Part shown: in pieces, positions 1-6,840 of the stretch
How the letters are laid out: each line of letters begins with the position of its first letter
Position numbering within the stretch: position 1 is the first letter of the stretch
NCBI GenBank assembly: GCA_019090365.1
Contig: JAHRWC010000180.1
Span: 1-7,599, forward strand
Origin: Flavobacteriaceae bacterium
Lineage (GTDB): Bacteria > Bacteroidota > Bacteroidia > Flavobacteriales > Flavobacteriaceae
DNA length: 7,599 nucleotides
Direction of reading: 5' to 3'
Made by a program: the position numbers and the translations under genes
Notes under the pieces: model-generated
What the model was told of the DNA's origin: nothing
Seen by the model: only the letters and a program-made list of their open reading frames with translations
Databases searched by the model: none

Positions 1-147
1 ACGATTATGGTCGCTCCTGCTGCTGGATTTTATTCGTCGAAAGGTGTTGGTTTAAATCAAATTCGAATTGCTTACGTACTTAATAAAGAAAGCTTAATTA
101 AGGCTGTTGAAATCTTAAAACTTGCCCTTCAAGAATATTCGAATTAA
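1..147 (+). CDS. PLP-dependent class I/II aminotransferase, C-terminal fragment
   Basis: This is the 3' end of a gene that begins before the window. Frame 1 is open from base 1 to a TAA at 145-147 and gives the last 48 residues. They contain an APAAGFYSSKG stretch followed by GLNQIRIAYVLN and a final amphipathic helix. That is how the small domain of fold-type I aminotransferases (aspartate aminotransferase-like) ends, and the Arg of QIRIAYV matches the conserved arginine that binds the substrate carboxylate in this family. The amino-acid substrate cannot be read from so short a piece. The stop codon shares its last A with the murB ATG (TAATG), so the two genes are probably cotranscribed and translationally coupled. 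Confidence 0.85.
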   Translation, partial: TIMVAPAAGFYSSKGVGLNQIRIAYVLNKESLIKAVEILKLALQEYSN

Positions 148-1160
148 TGCAAATTGAAAAAAATAAATCGCTAAAAGAATTCAACACATTTGGAATAGAT
201 TGTGCTGCGAAATATTTTATCTCAATTTCGTCACAAGATGAATTGTTAGATGCATTAAGAAGTGAAATTCACTCTAAACTATTCATTCTAGGTGGAGGTA
301 GCAATATGCTATTAACTAAAGATATTGACGCTTTAGTTTTGCATATTAATTTAAAAGGAATTGAAGTTGTAAATGAAACTAATCATCACGTTTTCCTTAA
401 AGTGAATGCGGGTGAAAACTGGCATGAATTTGTACAATATTGTATCAATAATGATTTTGGAGGTATTGAAAATTTATCTCTTATCCCTGGTAATGTTGGT
501 ACAGCTCCAATTCAGAATATTGGTGCTTACGGTGTTGAGCTAAAAGATGTTTTTGAAAGTTGTTCTGCGCTTCACTTAGAAACGTTGAAAAATAAAGAAT
601 TTTCAAATTCAGATTGCAAGTTTGGATATCGTAATTCTATTTTCAAAAATGAAGTAAAAGGAAAATACATCATTACTGATGTAACTTTTAAACTCACAAA
701 AAATGAGCACGCTAAAAGAATTTCCTACGGAGCAATTAAAAATGAATTAGCTGCCCACAATATTGAAGATCCAAACATTTCAGATATTTCAAAAGCAGTA
801 ATTGCCATTAGAGAATCTAAACTTCCCGATCCTAAAAAATTAGGTAACAGTGGAAGTTTTTTTAAAAACCCAATTATAAGCCTTTCAGAATTTAATTCAT
901 TTACAGAACAATTTCCAGAAGCACCATTTTATAAAATTTCAGAAACGAGTTATAAAATTCCTGCAGGTTGGTTGATTGAACAATCTGGTTTTAAAGGAAC
1001 ACAATTTGGTGATGCTGGAGTTCATAAAAACCAAGCGTTGGTTCTTGTCAATTATGGAAATGCAACTGGAGAAGAAATTTGGAATCTTGCATTAAAAATT
1101 CAATCAAAAGTTAAAAAAGATTTCAATATTACTATCGAGCCAGAAGTGAATGTAATTTAA
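147..1160 (+). CDS. murB: UDP-N-acetylenolpyruvoylglucosamine reductase (MurB)
   Basis: MurB is the cytoplasmic FAD enzyme that reduces UDP-GlcNAc-enolpyruvate to UDP-MurNAc with NADPH, the second committed step of peptidoglycan synthesis. The 337 residues match the length of E. coli-type (type I) MurB. Visible motifs are NTFGID (13-18), the FAD-binding LGGGSNMLL (48-56), the FAD-binding segment IPGNVGTAPIQNIGAYGVEL (113-132), GYRNSIFK (160-167) with the expected catalytic Arg162, SYGAI (193-197) whose Tyr194 probably corresponds to the substrate-binding tyrosine of type I enzymes, NSGSFFKNP (234-242) whose Ser237 is the expected proton donor, AGWLIEQSGFKG (273-284), and the terminal EPEV (331-334) carrying the catalytic glutamate. 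All key residues are present, so the enzyme should be active. The ATG overlaps the upstream stop by one base. The 3' end overlaps the convergent FAS1 gene by four bases. Confidence 0.97.
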   Translation: MQIEKNKSLKEFNTFGIDCAAKYFISISSQDELLDALRSEIHSKLFILGGGSNMLLTKDIDALVLHINLKGIEVVNETNHHVFLKVNAGENWHEFVQYCINNDFGGIENLSLIPGNVGTAPIQNIGAYGVELKDVFESCSALHLETLKNKEFSNSDCKFGYRNSIFKNEVKGKYIITDVTFKLTKNEHAKRISYGAIKNELAAHNIEDPNISDISKAVIAIRESKLPDPKKLGNSGSFFKNPIISLSEFNSFTEQFPEAPFYKISETSYKIPAGWLIEQSGFKGTQFGDAGVHKNQALVLVNYGNATGEEIWNLALKIQSKVKKDFNITIEPEVNVI

Positions 1161-1747
1161 TGACTCCCTATTAAATTATCAATGATATGGATAACACCAT
1201 TTGCTCCTAAAATATCACTTTTCCCTATTTTCGATATCAATCCTTTAGGTCCTTCAACTATAATATCATTTTCAATTAAATAGAATTTCAGGTGTTTTCC
1301 TGAACTTGTTTCAGCATGAAAAACTCCTCCATTTTTCTTTATATTCTGAAATATTTTCACTGAACTTATTTGTTCATCCAAAATATAAGTTGTCATAATA
1401 TTTTTCCATTCTTCCTTGTCTTCAGATATAGCAGAAAATAATGAGTCTCTTTTTAAGAAAGAATTAAACACTTCATCTTTTACTGCAAATATTGTAAAAG
1501 GCCCTTCTTCAAATATCAATTCGTCTTTTAATTGTAAACTATCTAAAATGTTTCCCATTAAAGTTAATTCAGAAGTAGCTTCTATTTTACTAAAAATATT
1601 ATTTACAATTGGTTTTCTAATTCCGTCATCTTCATCTATAGATTCTTCAGTTTGATTTTGATTAACAACATTCTTTTTATCGCCATTACAACTTGTAAGA
1701 CTCATGCCTAAGATGATAAATAGAAATATAAAAGATTTAGGTATCAT
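1157..1747 (-). CDS. FAS1 (fasciclin) domain lipoprotein
   Basis: This 196-residue protein starts with a hydrophobic signal peptide that ends in a lipobox, LTSC, with Cys20 as the predicted lipidation site, so it is probably anchored in the envelope as a lipoprotein. An acidic linker (EESIDEDD, 34-41) precedes one FAS1 domain at about residues 48-194. The two most conserved FAS1 stretches are clear: FTIFAVKDEVF (84-94; family form FTxFAPtdeAF) and NGVIHIIDNLI (183-193). The usual Tyr-His pair in the middle of the domain appears as TYILD, so Tyr121 is kept and the His is lost. FAS1 domains commonly mediate adhesion or matrix contact, but the ligand here is unknown. The gene is divergent from the small membrane protein gene and ends tail-to-tail inside the murB stop region, leaving no room for a classical bidirectional terminator. 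Confidence 0.88.
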   Translation of the reverse strand: MIPKSFIFLFIILGMSLTSCNGDKKNVVNQNQTEESIDEDDGIRKPIVNNIFSKIEATSELTLMGNILDSLQLKDELIFEEGPFTIFAVKDEVFNSFLKRDSLFSAISEDKEEWKNIMTTYILDEQISSVKIFQNIKKNGGVFHAETSSGKHLKFYLIENDIIVEGPKGLISKIGKSDILGANGVIHIIDNLIGSH

Positions 1748-1787
1748 AGTTTTTAGAATTGCCTTATTAAATTTAAGAAAAAAACGA

Positions 1788-1803
1788 GTACTTCAGCAAT
1801 AAA
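1788..1803 (+). repeat. 16-bp intergenic repeat, copy 1
   Basis: The sequence GTACTTCAGCAATAAA lies in the divergent intergenic region between the FAS1 lipoprotein gene and the 67-aa membrane protein gene. Its reverse complement occurs with one mismatch (15 of 16 bases) at 6841-6856, in the gap before the TPR gene. Read in the direction of the FAS1 gene it is TTTATTGCTGAAGTAC, 40 bp before the ATG. This is the same orientation that copy 2 has relative to the TPR gene. It may be a regulatory site, but a match of this quality could also arise by chance in a window this long. Confidence 0.35.
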
Positions 1804-1808
1804 GATTG

Positions 1809-1816
1809 TAATTTTG
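1809..1816 (+). promoter_or_regulatory. Putative flavobacterial -7 box before the 67-aa gene
   Basis: TAATTTTG matches the TAnnTTTG -7 element described for Bacteroidetes sigma-A promoters, and its final G is 17 bases before the ATG at 1834. No TTG -33 element is found at the expected 17-23 bp upstream, where the sequence is AAAACGAGTAC, so this is a half-match. The position is right for a promoter driving the small-protein, glycosyltransferase, sigma-factor and transporter cassette with a very short leader. Confidence 0.45.
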
Positions 1817-1833
1817 TACTTTAATTTTTCATT

Positions 1834-2037
1834 ATGAAGTTATTATTAATCACAATTGTACTTTTACTTATTGCCGTAGCAGGGATTGGTATTAAAATTT
1901 GGGCTAAAAAAGACGGAAAATTTGCAGGAACTTGTGCAAGTCAGAGTCCGTTTCTAAATAAAGATGGAGAATCTTGTGGATTCTGTGGAAAAACACCCGA
2001 TCAATTCGAAAATTGTACAGAAGAAGAGCATAAATAA
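1834..2037 (+). CDS. Small single-pass membrane protein with four conserved-looking cysteines
   Basis: This 67-residue protein has one hydrophobic N-terminal segment (residues 2-23) followed by a Lys pair and a short polar domain. The domain carries four cysteines: Cys34 in FAGTCASQSPF, Cys48 and Cys51 as a CGFC pair, and Cys61 in FENC. The segment could be an uncleaved anchor or a signal sequence, since no clear cleavage site or lipobox is visible. From memory, similar short proteins annotated only as 'membrane or secreted protein' occur in Flavobacteriaceae, and their function is not known to me. The cysteine arrangement could bind a metal or form disulfides, which is inference. The gene starts the plus-strand cassette after a -7-like box and lies 11 bp before the glycosyltransferase, so it is probably cotranscribed with it. 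The reading frame is supported by its clean membrane-plus-Cys organisation despite its size. Confidence 0.8.
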   Translation: MKLLLITIVLLLIAVAGIGIKIWAKKDGKFAGTCASQSPFLNKDGESCGFCGKTPDQFENCTEEEHK

Positions 2038-2048
2038 TCTTATATAAT

Positions 2049-3143
2049 ATGCTACTACTTTACATATTCGCAGCAGTAGTTTTTATTAATTGTGCTTACC
2101 TTATATTATTCTCTAGGTTTTCATTTCTTCAACCAAAGGAAGTAATTTCTTCGGAAGAATATCCAATTTCTCTTATTGTTTGTGCTAAAAATGAAGCAAA
2201 AAATTTAAAGATTAATATTCCTCTTTGGCAACAACAAACCTATACTAATTTTGAACTTATTTTAATAAATGATTCTTCTTATGATGATACATTAGAAGTG
2301 ATGGAATCATTCGCTAAAAATGATTCGAGAATTAAAATTGTAAATGTTGAAAACAATGAAGCGTTTTGGGGAAACAAAAAATACTCACTTACACTTGGCA
2401 TAAAAGCTGCAAAAAATAAACGCATGCTTTTTACAGATGCTGATTGTGCTCCGAATTCTAATTTATGGATTAAAGAGATGGTTGCTCAATTTTCATCAGA
2501 AAAACAATTGATCTTAGGTTTTGGAGGATATCAGAAAAAATCGGGTTTATTAAACAAACTTATTCGTTACGAAACATTAATAACTGCAATTCAATATTTT
2601 TCGTATGCTAAATCTGGTATTCCCTACATGGGAGTTGGCAGAAATTTAGCCTACACTAGTAATCTTTATTATGAAAATAATGGATTTATGTCTCACATGA
2701 AAATTCTTTCTGGAGATGATGATTTATTTGTCAATGAAGCTGCAACATCAAAAAACACAGCCTTGTGTTTCACAAAAGATTCTTTTACAATTTCTAATCC
2801 TAAAGAGTCCTGGAAGGAATGGTTTATTCAGAAGAAAAGACACATTTCAACAGCAAAACATTATAAAGGAAAACATAAATTTTTATTAGGATTTTACTTT
2901 GTATCGCAGCTATTATTTTGGGTTCTAACTATTACAACCATATTAGTAATTGATTGGAAAATTCCTGCTATAATTATCGCATTTCGATTTTTATTACATT
3001 GGATTGTAATAGGGAAATCTGCGATGAAATTAGACCAAAAAGACTTACTTTATTTAGTGCCATTTTGGGAAATATTTTTAATTATCTCACAAATGAGTAT
3101 CTTTATTACAAATAGCACTTCAAAAAACAATAAGTGGAAATAA
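2049..3143 (+). CDS. Membrane-associated family 2 glycosyltransferase
   Basis: This 364-residue protein has a GT-A glycosyltransferase domain (GT2 family) between an N-terminal membrane segment (about 2-22) and two or three C-terminal membrane segments (about 279-301, 305-323 and 335-354). GT2 hallmarks are SLIVCAKNEAKNL (41-53), FELILINDSSYDDT (68-81) with the nucleotide-binding Asp75, the metal-binding DAD at 130-132 (FTDADCAPN), GDDD (222-225) as the probable acceptor or base motif, and QKKRH (261-265) in the place of the Q(R)xxRW motif of processive GT2 enzymes. It should transfer a sugar from a nucleotide donor at the inner face of the cytoplasmic membrane; the sugar and acceptor cannot be told. 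The ATG lies 11 bp after the previous stop. The last 10 bases overlap the sigma factor gene, which suggests coupled expression. Confidence 0.9.
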   Translation: MLLLYIFAAVVFINCAYLILFSRFSFLQPKEVISSEEYPISLIVCAKNEAKNLKINIPLWQQQTYTNFELILINDSSYDDTLEVMESFAKNDSRIKIVNVENNEAFWGNKKYSLTLGIKAAKNKRMLFTDADCAPNSNLWIKEMVAQFSSEKQLILGFGGYQKKSGLLNKLIRYETLITAIQYFSYAKSGIPYMGVGRNLAYTSNLYYENNGFMSHMKILSGDDDLFVNEAATSKNTALCFTKDSFTISNPKESWKEWFIQKKRHISTAKHYKGKHKFLLGFYFVSQLLFWVLTITTILVIDWKIPAIIIAFRFLLHWIVIGKSAMKLDQKDLLYLVPFWEIFLIISQMSIFITNSTSKNNKWK

Positions 3144-3706
3144 AGAAAAAAGATATTTCAATTCATATAGAAAATGCTAAAAAAGGCTCTCAACCTGCAT
3201 TTAATTTTTTATTAGATTATTTTTGGAATAATGTGTATCGCTTTCAATTAAAAAGAGTCAACAACGAATATGACGCTGAAGATATTACCATTGAAACCTT
3301 TGCTAAAGCTTTTGATAAAATAAATACATTCAACGATAAATATACTTTTAATACTTGGTTGATTACAATCTCAAAAAACATTCAAGTAGATAAAAGCAGA
3401 AAGAAGAATGCATCAATTTATTCACAAACTACAGATGCTTCAGATGAACAAGTAAAAAAAATACCTGATGATGCTCCAAGTCCTGAGGATAAAATTATTA
3501 CGGAACAACATCTTTCAGAATTATTGAGATACATCAAAAAATTAAAACCCCATTATCAGGACGTAATTAATCTAAGGTATTTTCAAGAAATGAGTTATTT
3601 AGAAATTTCTGAAACACTTGATGAACCTTTAAATAATGTAAAAGTTAGATTGCTTCGAGCTAGAAAATTATTAGCTGAAATCATTTCTAAAAAGAATTTA
3701 CATTGA
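3134..3706 (+). CDS. RNA polymerase sigma factor, ECF (sigma-70 family)
   Basis: This 190-residue protein has the two-domain layout of ECF sigma factors. Sigma region 2 spans about 22-91, with FNFLLDYFWNNVYRF, the polymerase-contacting DAEDITIETFAKAF (47-60) and TFNTWLITISKNIQVDKSRKK. After a polar linker (92-122), region 4 spans about 126-182, with LKPHYQDVINLRYFQEMSY and a helix-turn-helix ending in NNVKVRLLRARKLL. It should direct RNA polymerase to a small set of promoters that cannot be identified here. The start is GTG at 3134: the frame has no ATG until deep inside region 4, and region 2 begins soon after this GTG. The gene overlaps the glycosyltransferase by 10 bp and the transporter by 4 bp. 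No anti-sigma factor gene is adjacent, which is unusual for a classical ECF pair, so control may be transcriptional or by a distant partner. Confidence 0.93.
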   Translation: MEIKKKDISIHIENAKKGSQPAFNFLLDYFWNNVYRFQLKRVNNEYDAEDITIETFAKAFDKINTFNDKYTFNTWLITISKNIQVDKSRKKNASIYSQTTDASDEQVKKIPDDAPSPEDKIITEQHLSELLRYIKKLKPHYQDVINLRYFQEMSYLEISETLDEPLNNVKVRLLRARKLLAEIISKKNLH

Positions 3707-4911
3707 AAATTTCACTTAAAAAACTCGGCCCTGGATTTCTATTTGCAGGTGCTGCTATAGGAGTTTCACATTTGGTGCAATCGACTAGAGCTGGCGCAGA
3801 TTTTGGATTTGGATTAATATGGGCTTTAGTATTAATAAACATTGTAAAATACCCTTTCTTTCAATTTGGCCCTCGTTATGCAGCAGCTACAGGAGAAAGT
3901 TTATTAGAAGGCTATAAAAAATTACACAAAGGAGTTTTAATTGGGTATTTCATTATCACTTTTGCTACCATGTTTACCATACAAACTGCTGTTACTATTG
4001 TAACCGCAGGAATAGCATCCTATTTATTTGGAGGTTCTTCCTTGGTATTTTGGACCACTATTATTACAGGTATTTGCGTTTGCGTGCTTCTTATTGGAAG
4101 GTATAAAATTTTAGATTCTCTAATGAAAATCATAGTTATTTGCCTTACAGTAAGCACTATTGTAGCAGTAGCTATGGCTGTTCAACCTTCAACAATTGTA
4201 GATTTTACACAAGTGATTCCAAAAGACTCTATTTCTATTGCATTTCTAATTGCATTTATGGGTTGGATGCCTGCTCCATTAGATATTTCGATTTGGAATT
4301 CGGTTTGGACCTTAGAAAAGAAAAAACTTAATCCTTCAATTACTTTAAAACAATCTTATTTCGATTTTAACGTAGGCTATATCACAACTATCATTTTAGG
4401 GCTTGGTTTTGTTTCATTAGGCGCTTTAGTCATGTTTGGAAGTGGTGAAAGCTTTTCCCCAAAAGGTGGCGAATTTGCTAACCAATTAATCAACATGTAT
4501 GCTTCAAGTTTAGGTGAAGGAGCCAAAATAATAATTGGCATAGCAGCTTTAACAACTATGTTTAGTACAACCTTAACAACATTAGATGCTTCCCCAAGGG
4601 TAATGAATAAAACAACTGAACTTATTTCTGAAAAAACTTTTAAGAGAGGATATTTACTTTGGATTCTTATTTTAATTACTGGAACTTTAGGAATATTCTT
4701 CTTTTTTGTATCTGAAATGGGTTTACTCATTAAAATAGCTACCATATTATCATTTCTAACCGCTCCGTTTTACGCAATTGCCAACTATAAACTAATTACA
4801 AGTAAACACACTCCAAAGGAAGCACAACCTTCTAAAAACATGAAAGTGTATAGCTTTATATGCATCCTAGTTTTAATAGCCTTTTGTATTTGGTATCTTA
4901 GTACTTGGTAA
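3703..4911 (+). CDS. Divergent Nramp-family transporter
   Basis: This is a 402-residue integral membrane protein with about eleven hydrophobic segments. The opening LGPGFLFAGAAIG (8-20) and the following GADFGFG match the first helix of Nramp/MntH H+-coupled divalent metal transporters (LeuT fold). The metal-binding residues differ. The canonical DPGN of helix 1 aligns with GVSH (20-23), and the MPH of helix 6 aligns with MPA (189-191, in GWMPAPLD), so the Met stays but the Asp, Asn and His are lost. The substrate may therefore not be Mn2+ or Fe2+; Nramp-related magnesium transporters are one known divergent branch, but membership is not shown here. The start is TTG at 3703, overlapping the sigma factor stop as TTGA. 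The first in-frame ATG lies far downstream (Met90), which would delete helix 1. Translational coupling to the sigma factor is likely. Confidence 0.85.
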   Translation: MKISLKKLGPGFLFAGAAIGVSHLVQSTRAGADFGFGLIWALVLINIVKYPFFQFGPRYAAATGESLLEGYKKLHKGVLIGYFIITFATMFTIQTAVTIVTAGIASYLFGGSSLVFWTTIITGICVCVLLIGRYKILDSLMKIIVICLTVSTIVAVAMAVQPSTIVDFTQVIPKDSISIAFLIAFMGWMPAPLDISIWNSVWTLEKKKLNPSITLKQSYFDFNVGYITTIILGLGFVSLGALVMFGSGESFSPKGGEFANQLINMYASSLGEGAKIIIGIAALTTMFSTTLTTLDASPRVMNKTTELISEKTFKRGYLLWILILITGTLGIFFFFVSEMGLLIKIATILSFLTAPFYAIANYKLITSKHTPKEAQPSKNMKVYSFICILVLIAFCIWYLSTW

Positions 4912-4943
4912 CATTTTTATTATAGGGATTCTTTGTACATTTG
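4905..4943 (+). promoter_or_regulatory. Putative promoter for lipA-gap
   Basis: Two overlapping readings of a flavobacterial promoter are possible in the 41-bp gap before lipA. In the first, TTG at 4905-4907 serves as the -33 element and is followed after 20 bp by ATTCTTTG (4928-4935), which keeps the TTTG but not the TA of TAnnTTTG. In the second, TACATTTG at 4936-4943 matches the -7 consensus exactly, but the TTG is then 28 bp away, longer than the usual 17-23, and the leader would be almost absent. The TTTGTAC at 4932-4938 stands exactly 21 bases before the ATG, as does the TTTGTAC at 1813-1819 before the 67-aa gene. Confidence 0.4.
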
Positions 4944-4952
4944 TCAGCTATT

Positions 4953-5825
4953 ATGAGCACAAAAATTACAGAAAAAACAGCACGTACTCCAAAACCAAAA
5001 TGGCTTAGAGTAAAATTACCTACAGGTAAAAAATATACAGATTTAAGAGGACTTGTAGATAAATATAGTCTTAATACAATTTGTACTTCAGGTAGTTGTC
5101 CAAACATGGGTGAATGTTGGACTGAAGGAACTGCCACTTTTATGATATTAGGAAATACTTGTACACGTTCATGCGGATTTTGTGGCGTAAAAACAGGTAG
5201 ACCCGAATCCGTTGATTGGGATGAACCTGAAAAAGTTGCTCGTTCAATCAAATTAATGAATATTAAGCATGCAGTAATCACTTCAGTAGATCGTGATGAT
5301 ATTAAAGACATGGGATCTATTCTTTGGGCTGAAACGGTTAAAGCCATCCGTAGAATGAACCCTAACACTACACTTGAAACCTTAATTCCAGATTTTCAGG
5401 GAAACACAAGAAATATAGATAGAATCATTGAAGTTCACCCTGAAGTAGTTTCTCATAATATGGAAACGGTGAAGCGTTTGACAAGAGAAGTTCGTATTCA
5501 GGCAAAATATGAACGTAGCCTTGAAGTTTTAAATTACTTAAAAAAGCAAGGAGTATCTAGAACTAAAAGTGGAATTATGCTCGGTTTGGGTGAAACCAAA
5601 GAAGAGGTATTAGAAACGATGAATGATCTTAGAAATGTAGGTTTAGACATTATAACTATTGGACAATACCTACAACCTTCTAAAAAGCACCTTCCTGTTC
5701 ACGAGTTTATTACTCCTGAGCAATTTAAAGAATATGAAGAAATTGGTCTAAAAATGGGCTTCAGGCATGTTGAAAGTGGTGCATTAGTACGTTCTTCTTA
5801 TAAAGCTCAAAAACATCTTACTTAA
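4953..5825 (+). CDS. lipA: Lipoyl synthase (LipA)
   Basis: LipA is a cytoplasmic radical-SAM enzyme that inserts two sulfur atoms into octanoyl groups carried on the E2 and H proteins, making lipoate for pyruvate and 2-oxoglutarate dehydrogenases and glycine cleavage. The 290 residues contain both iron-sulfur cluster sites. The auxiliary, sacrificial cluster is bound by [12 protein letters not shown] (Cys44, Cys49, Cys55) and the C-terminal RSSY (280-283). The radical-SAM cluster is bound by CTRSCGFC (Cys70, Cys74, Cys77). LGLGETKEE (210-218) and [13 protein letters not shown] (237-249) are also typical. The ATG at 4953 is chosen over a TTG four codons upstream (4941) because that TTG lies inside a probable promoter box. 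The gene lies 11 bp before gap, and no lipB is seen in the window. Confidence 0.97.
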   Translation: MSTKITEKTARTPKPKWLRVKLPTGKKYTDLRGLVDKYSLNTICTSGSCPNMGECWTEGTATFMILGNTCTRSCGFCGVKTGRPESVDWDEPEKVARSIKLMNIKHAVITSVDRDDIKDMGSILWAETVKAIRRMNPNTTLETLIPDFQGNTRNIDRIIEVHPEVVSHNMETVKRLTREVRIQAKYERSLEVLNYLKKQGVSRTKSGIMLGLGETKEEVLETMNDLRNVGLDIITIGQYLQPSKKHLPVHEFITPEQFKEYEEIGLKMGFRHVESGALVRSSYKAQKHLT

Positions 5826-5836
5826 TTATTTCTAAG

Positions 5837-6835
5837 ATGGAAAAAAAAATAAACATTGCTATTAACGGCTTTGGAAGAATTGGAAGGAATTTATTCCGAT
5901 TATTACAAAACCATTCATCAATTCAAGTTACTGCCATAAATGATTTAGCAGACGCTAGGACTTTAAGTCATTTATTGAAATATGATAGTATTCATGGCGT
6001 TTTAAAGGAAGATGTGTCTTATTCTGAAAAAGAAATTATTGTTGACGGAAAGCCTATTTCATTCTCTTCAGAAGAAAAAATTGAAAATATTACGTGGACA
6101 GACATAGATTATGTTGTTGAATGTACTGGTGCTTTTAGAACAAGATTACATCTTGAAAGTCATTTAAAAGCTGGTGCTAAAAAAGTACTATTATCTGTTC
6201 CACCCCAAGACGATTCAATAAAAACGATTGTTTTAGGAGTAAATGAACATATTTTAGACGGAACTGAATCTATTATTTCTAACGCTTCTTGTACTACAAA
6301 TAATGCTGGACCTATGGTTCAAATCATAGATGAACTTTGTGGAATAGAACAAGCATATATTACAACGATACATTCGTATACAACTGACCAAAGTTTACAC
6401 GACCAACCTCATAGAGATTTAAGAAGAGCTAGAGCTGCAGGACAATCAATTGTACCAACAACAACAGGTGCTGCCAAAGCATTAACTAAAATATTTCCAC
6501 ATTTAGCCACAGTTATTGGAGGTTGTGGAATTCGTGTACCAGTACCAAACGGTTCTTTAACTGATATTACATTTAATGTTAAAAATGAAGTGTCAATAGA
6601 TGAAATAAACAAAGCTTTTAAAAAGGCTTCTGAAACTAATCTAAAGGACATATTACAATATACTGAAGATCCAATTGTTTCGATAGATATCGTTGGGAAT
6701 ACACATTCATGTATATTTGATGCTGAAATGACTTCAGTTATAGGAAGGATGGTGAAAATTATTGGATGGTATGATAATGAAATAGGCTATTCTTCGAGAT
6801 TAATCGATTTAATTCTCCATTTATCGAGGAAATAA
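5837..6835 (+). CDS. gap: Type I glyceraldehyde-3-phosphate dehydrogenase
   Basis: This glycolytic and gluconeogenic enzyme interconverts glyceraldehyde 3-phosphate and 1,3-bisphosphoglycerate using NAD(P), and acts as a cytoplasmic tetramer. The 332 residues are full length. The Rossmann motif INGFGRIGR (9-17), the catalytic SNASCTTN with Cys152, the partner His179 in TTIHSYT, PHRDLRRARAA (191-201), the phosphate-site TTTGAAKA, and WYDNEIGYS (311-319) are all present. Asp36 in the NDLAD motif, after the second strand, favours NAD over NADP. The position matching Leu187 of the Bacillus enzyme is Gln190 (DQPH instead of DLPH), while the following Pro is kept. Some Bacteroidetes carry more than one GAPDH, so the direction this copy serves in the cell cannot be settled here. 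It is probably cotranscribed with lipA, 11 bp upstream, and no terminator hairpin follows it. Confidence 0.97.
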   Translation: MEKKINIAINGFGRIGRNLFRLLQNHSSIQVTAINDLADARTLSHLLKYDSIHGVLKEDVSYSEKEIIVDGKPISFSSEEKIENITWTDIDYVVECTGAFRTRLHLESHLKAGAKKVLLSVPPQDDSIKTIVLGVNEHILDGTESIISNASCTTNNAGPMVQIIDELCGIEQAYITTIHSYTTDQSLHDQPHRDLRRARAAGQSIVPTTTGAAKALTKIFPHLATVIGGCGIRVPVPNGSLTDITFNVKNEVSIDEINKAFKKASETNLKDILQYTEDPIVSIDIVGNTHSCIFDAEMTSVIGRMVKIIGWYDNEIGYSSRLIDLILHLSRK

Positions 6836-6840
6836 CTATA

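Noticed and set aside
1416..1655. 79-aa plus-strand open frame opposite the FAS1 gene
   Set aside because: It is Ser-rich, low in complexity and antisense to a convincing lipoprotein gene.
1768..1775. TAAATTTA as a minus-strand -7 box for the FAS1 gene
   Set aside because: It lacks the final G of TAnnTTTG, has no matching -33 TTG, and is a simple AT palindrome expected often in this composition.
4140..4331. 63-aa frame inside the transporter gene (Cys and Tyr rich)
   Set aside because: It is an alternative frame of a clear membrane protein gene, and its Cys/Tyr richness follows from the shifted codons.
4377..4745. 122-aa minus-strand open frame opposite the transporter
   Set aside because: Its hydrophobic sequence is a mirror of the membrane helices on the other strand, with no supporting start context or family signature.
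4941..4952. Upstream TTG start adding four residues to LipA
   Set aside because: The TTG lies inside the TACATTTG promoter-like box, and an ATG four codons later gives a normal LipA N-terminus.
4898..5368. 156-aa minus-strand open frame opposite lipA
   Set aside because: It lies antisense to the well-supported lipA, has no recognisable domain, and reflects the codon bias of lipA.
6409..6651. 80-aa minus-strand open frame within gap
   Set aside because: It is fully antisense to conserved GAPDH sequence, with no motif.
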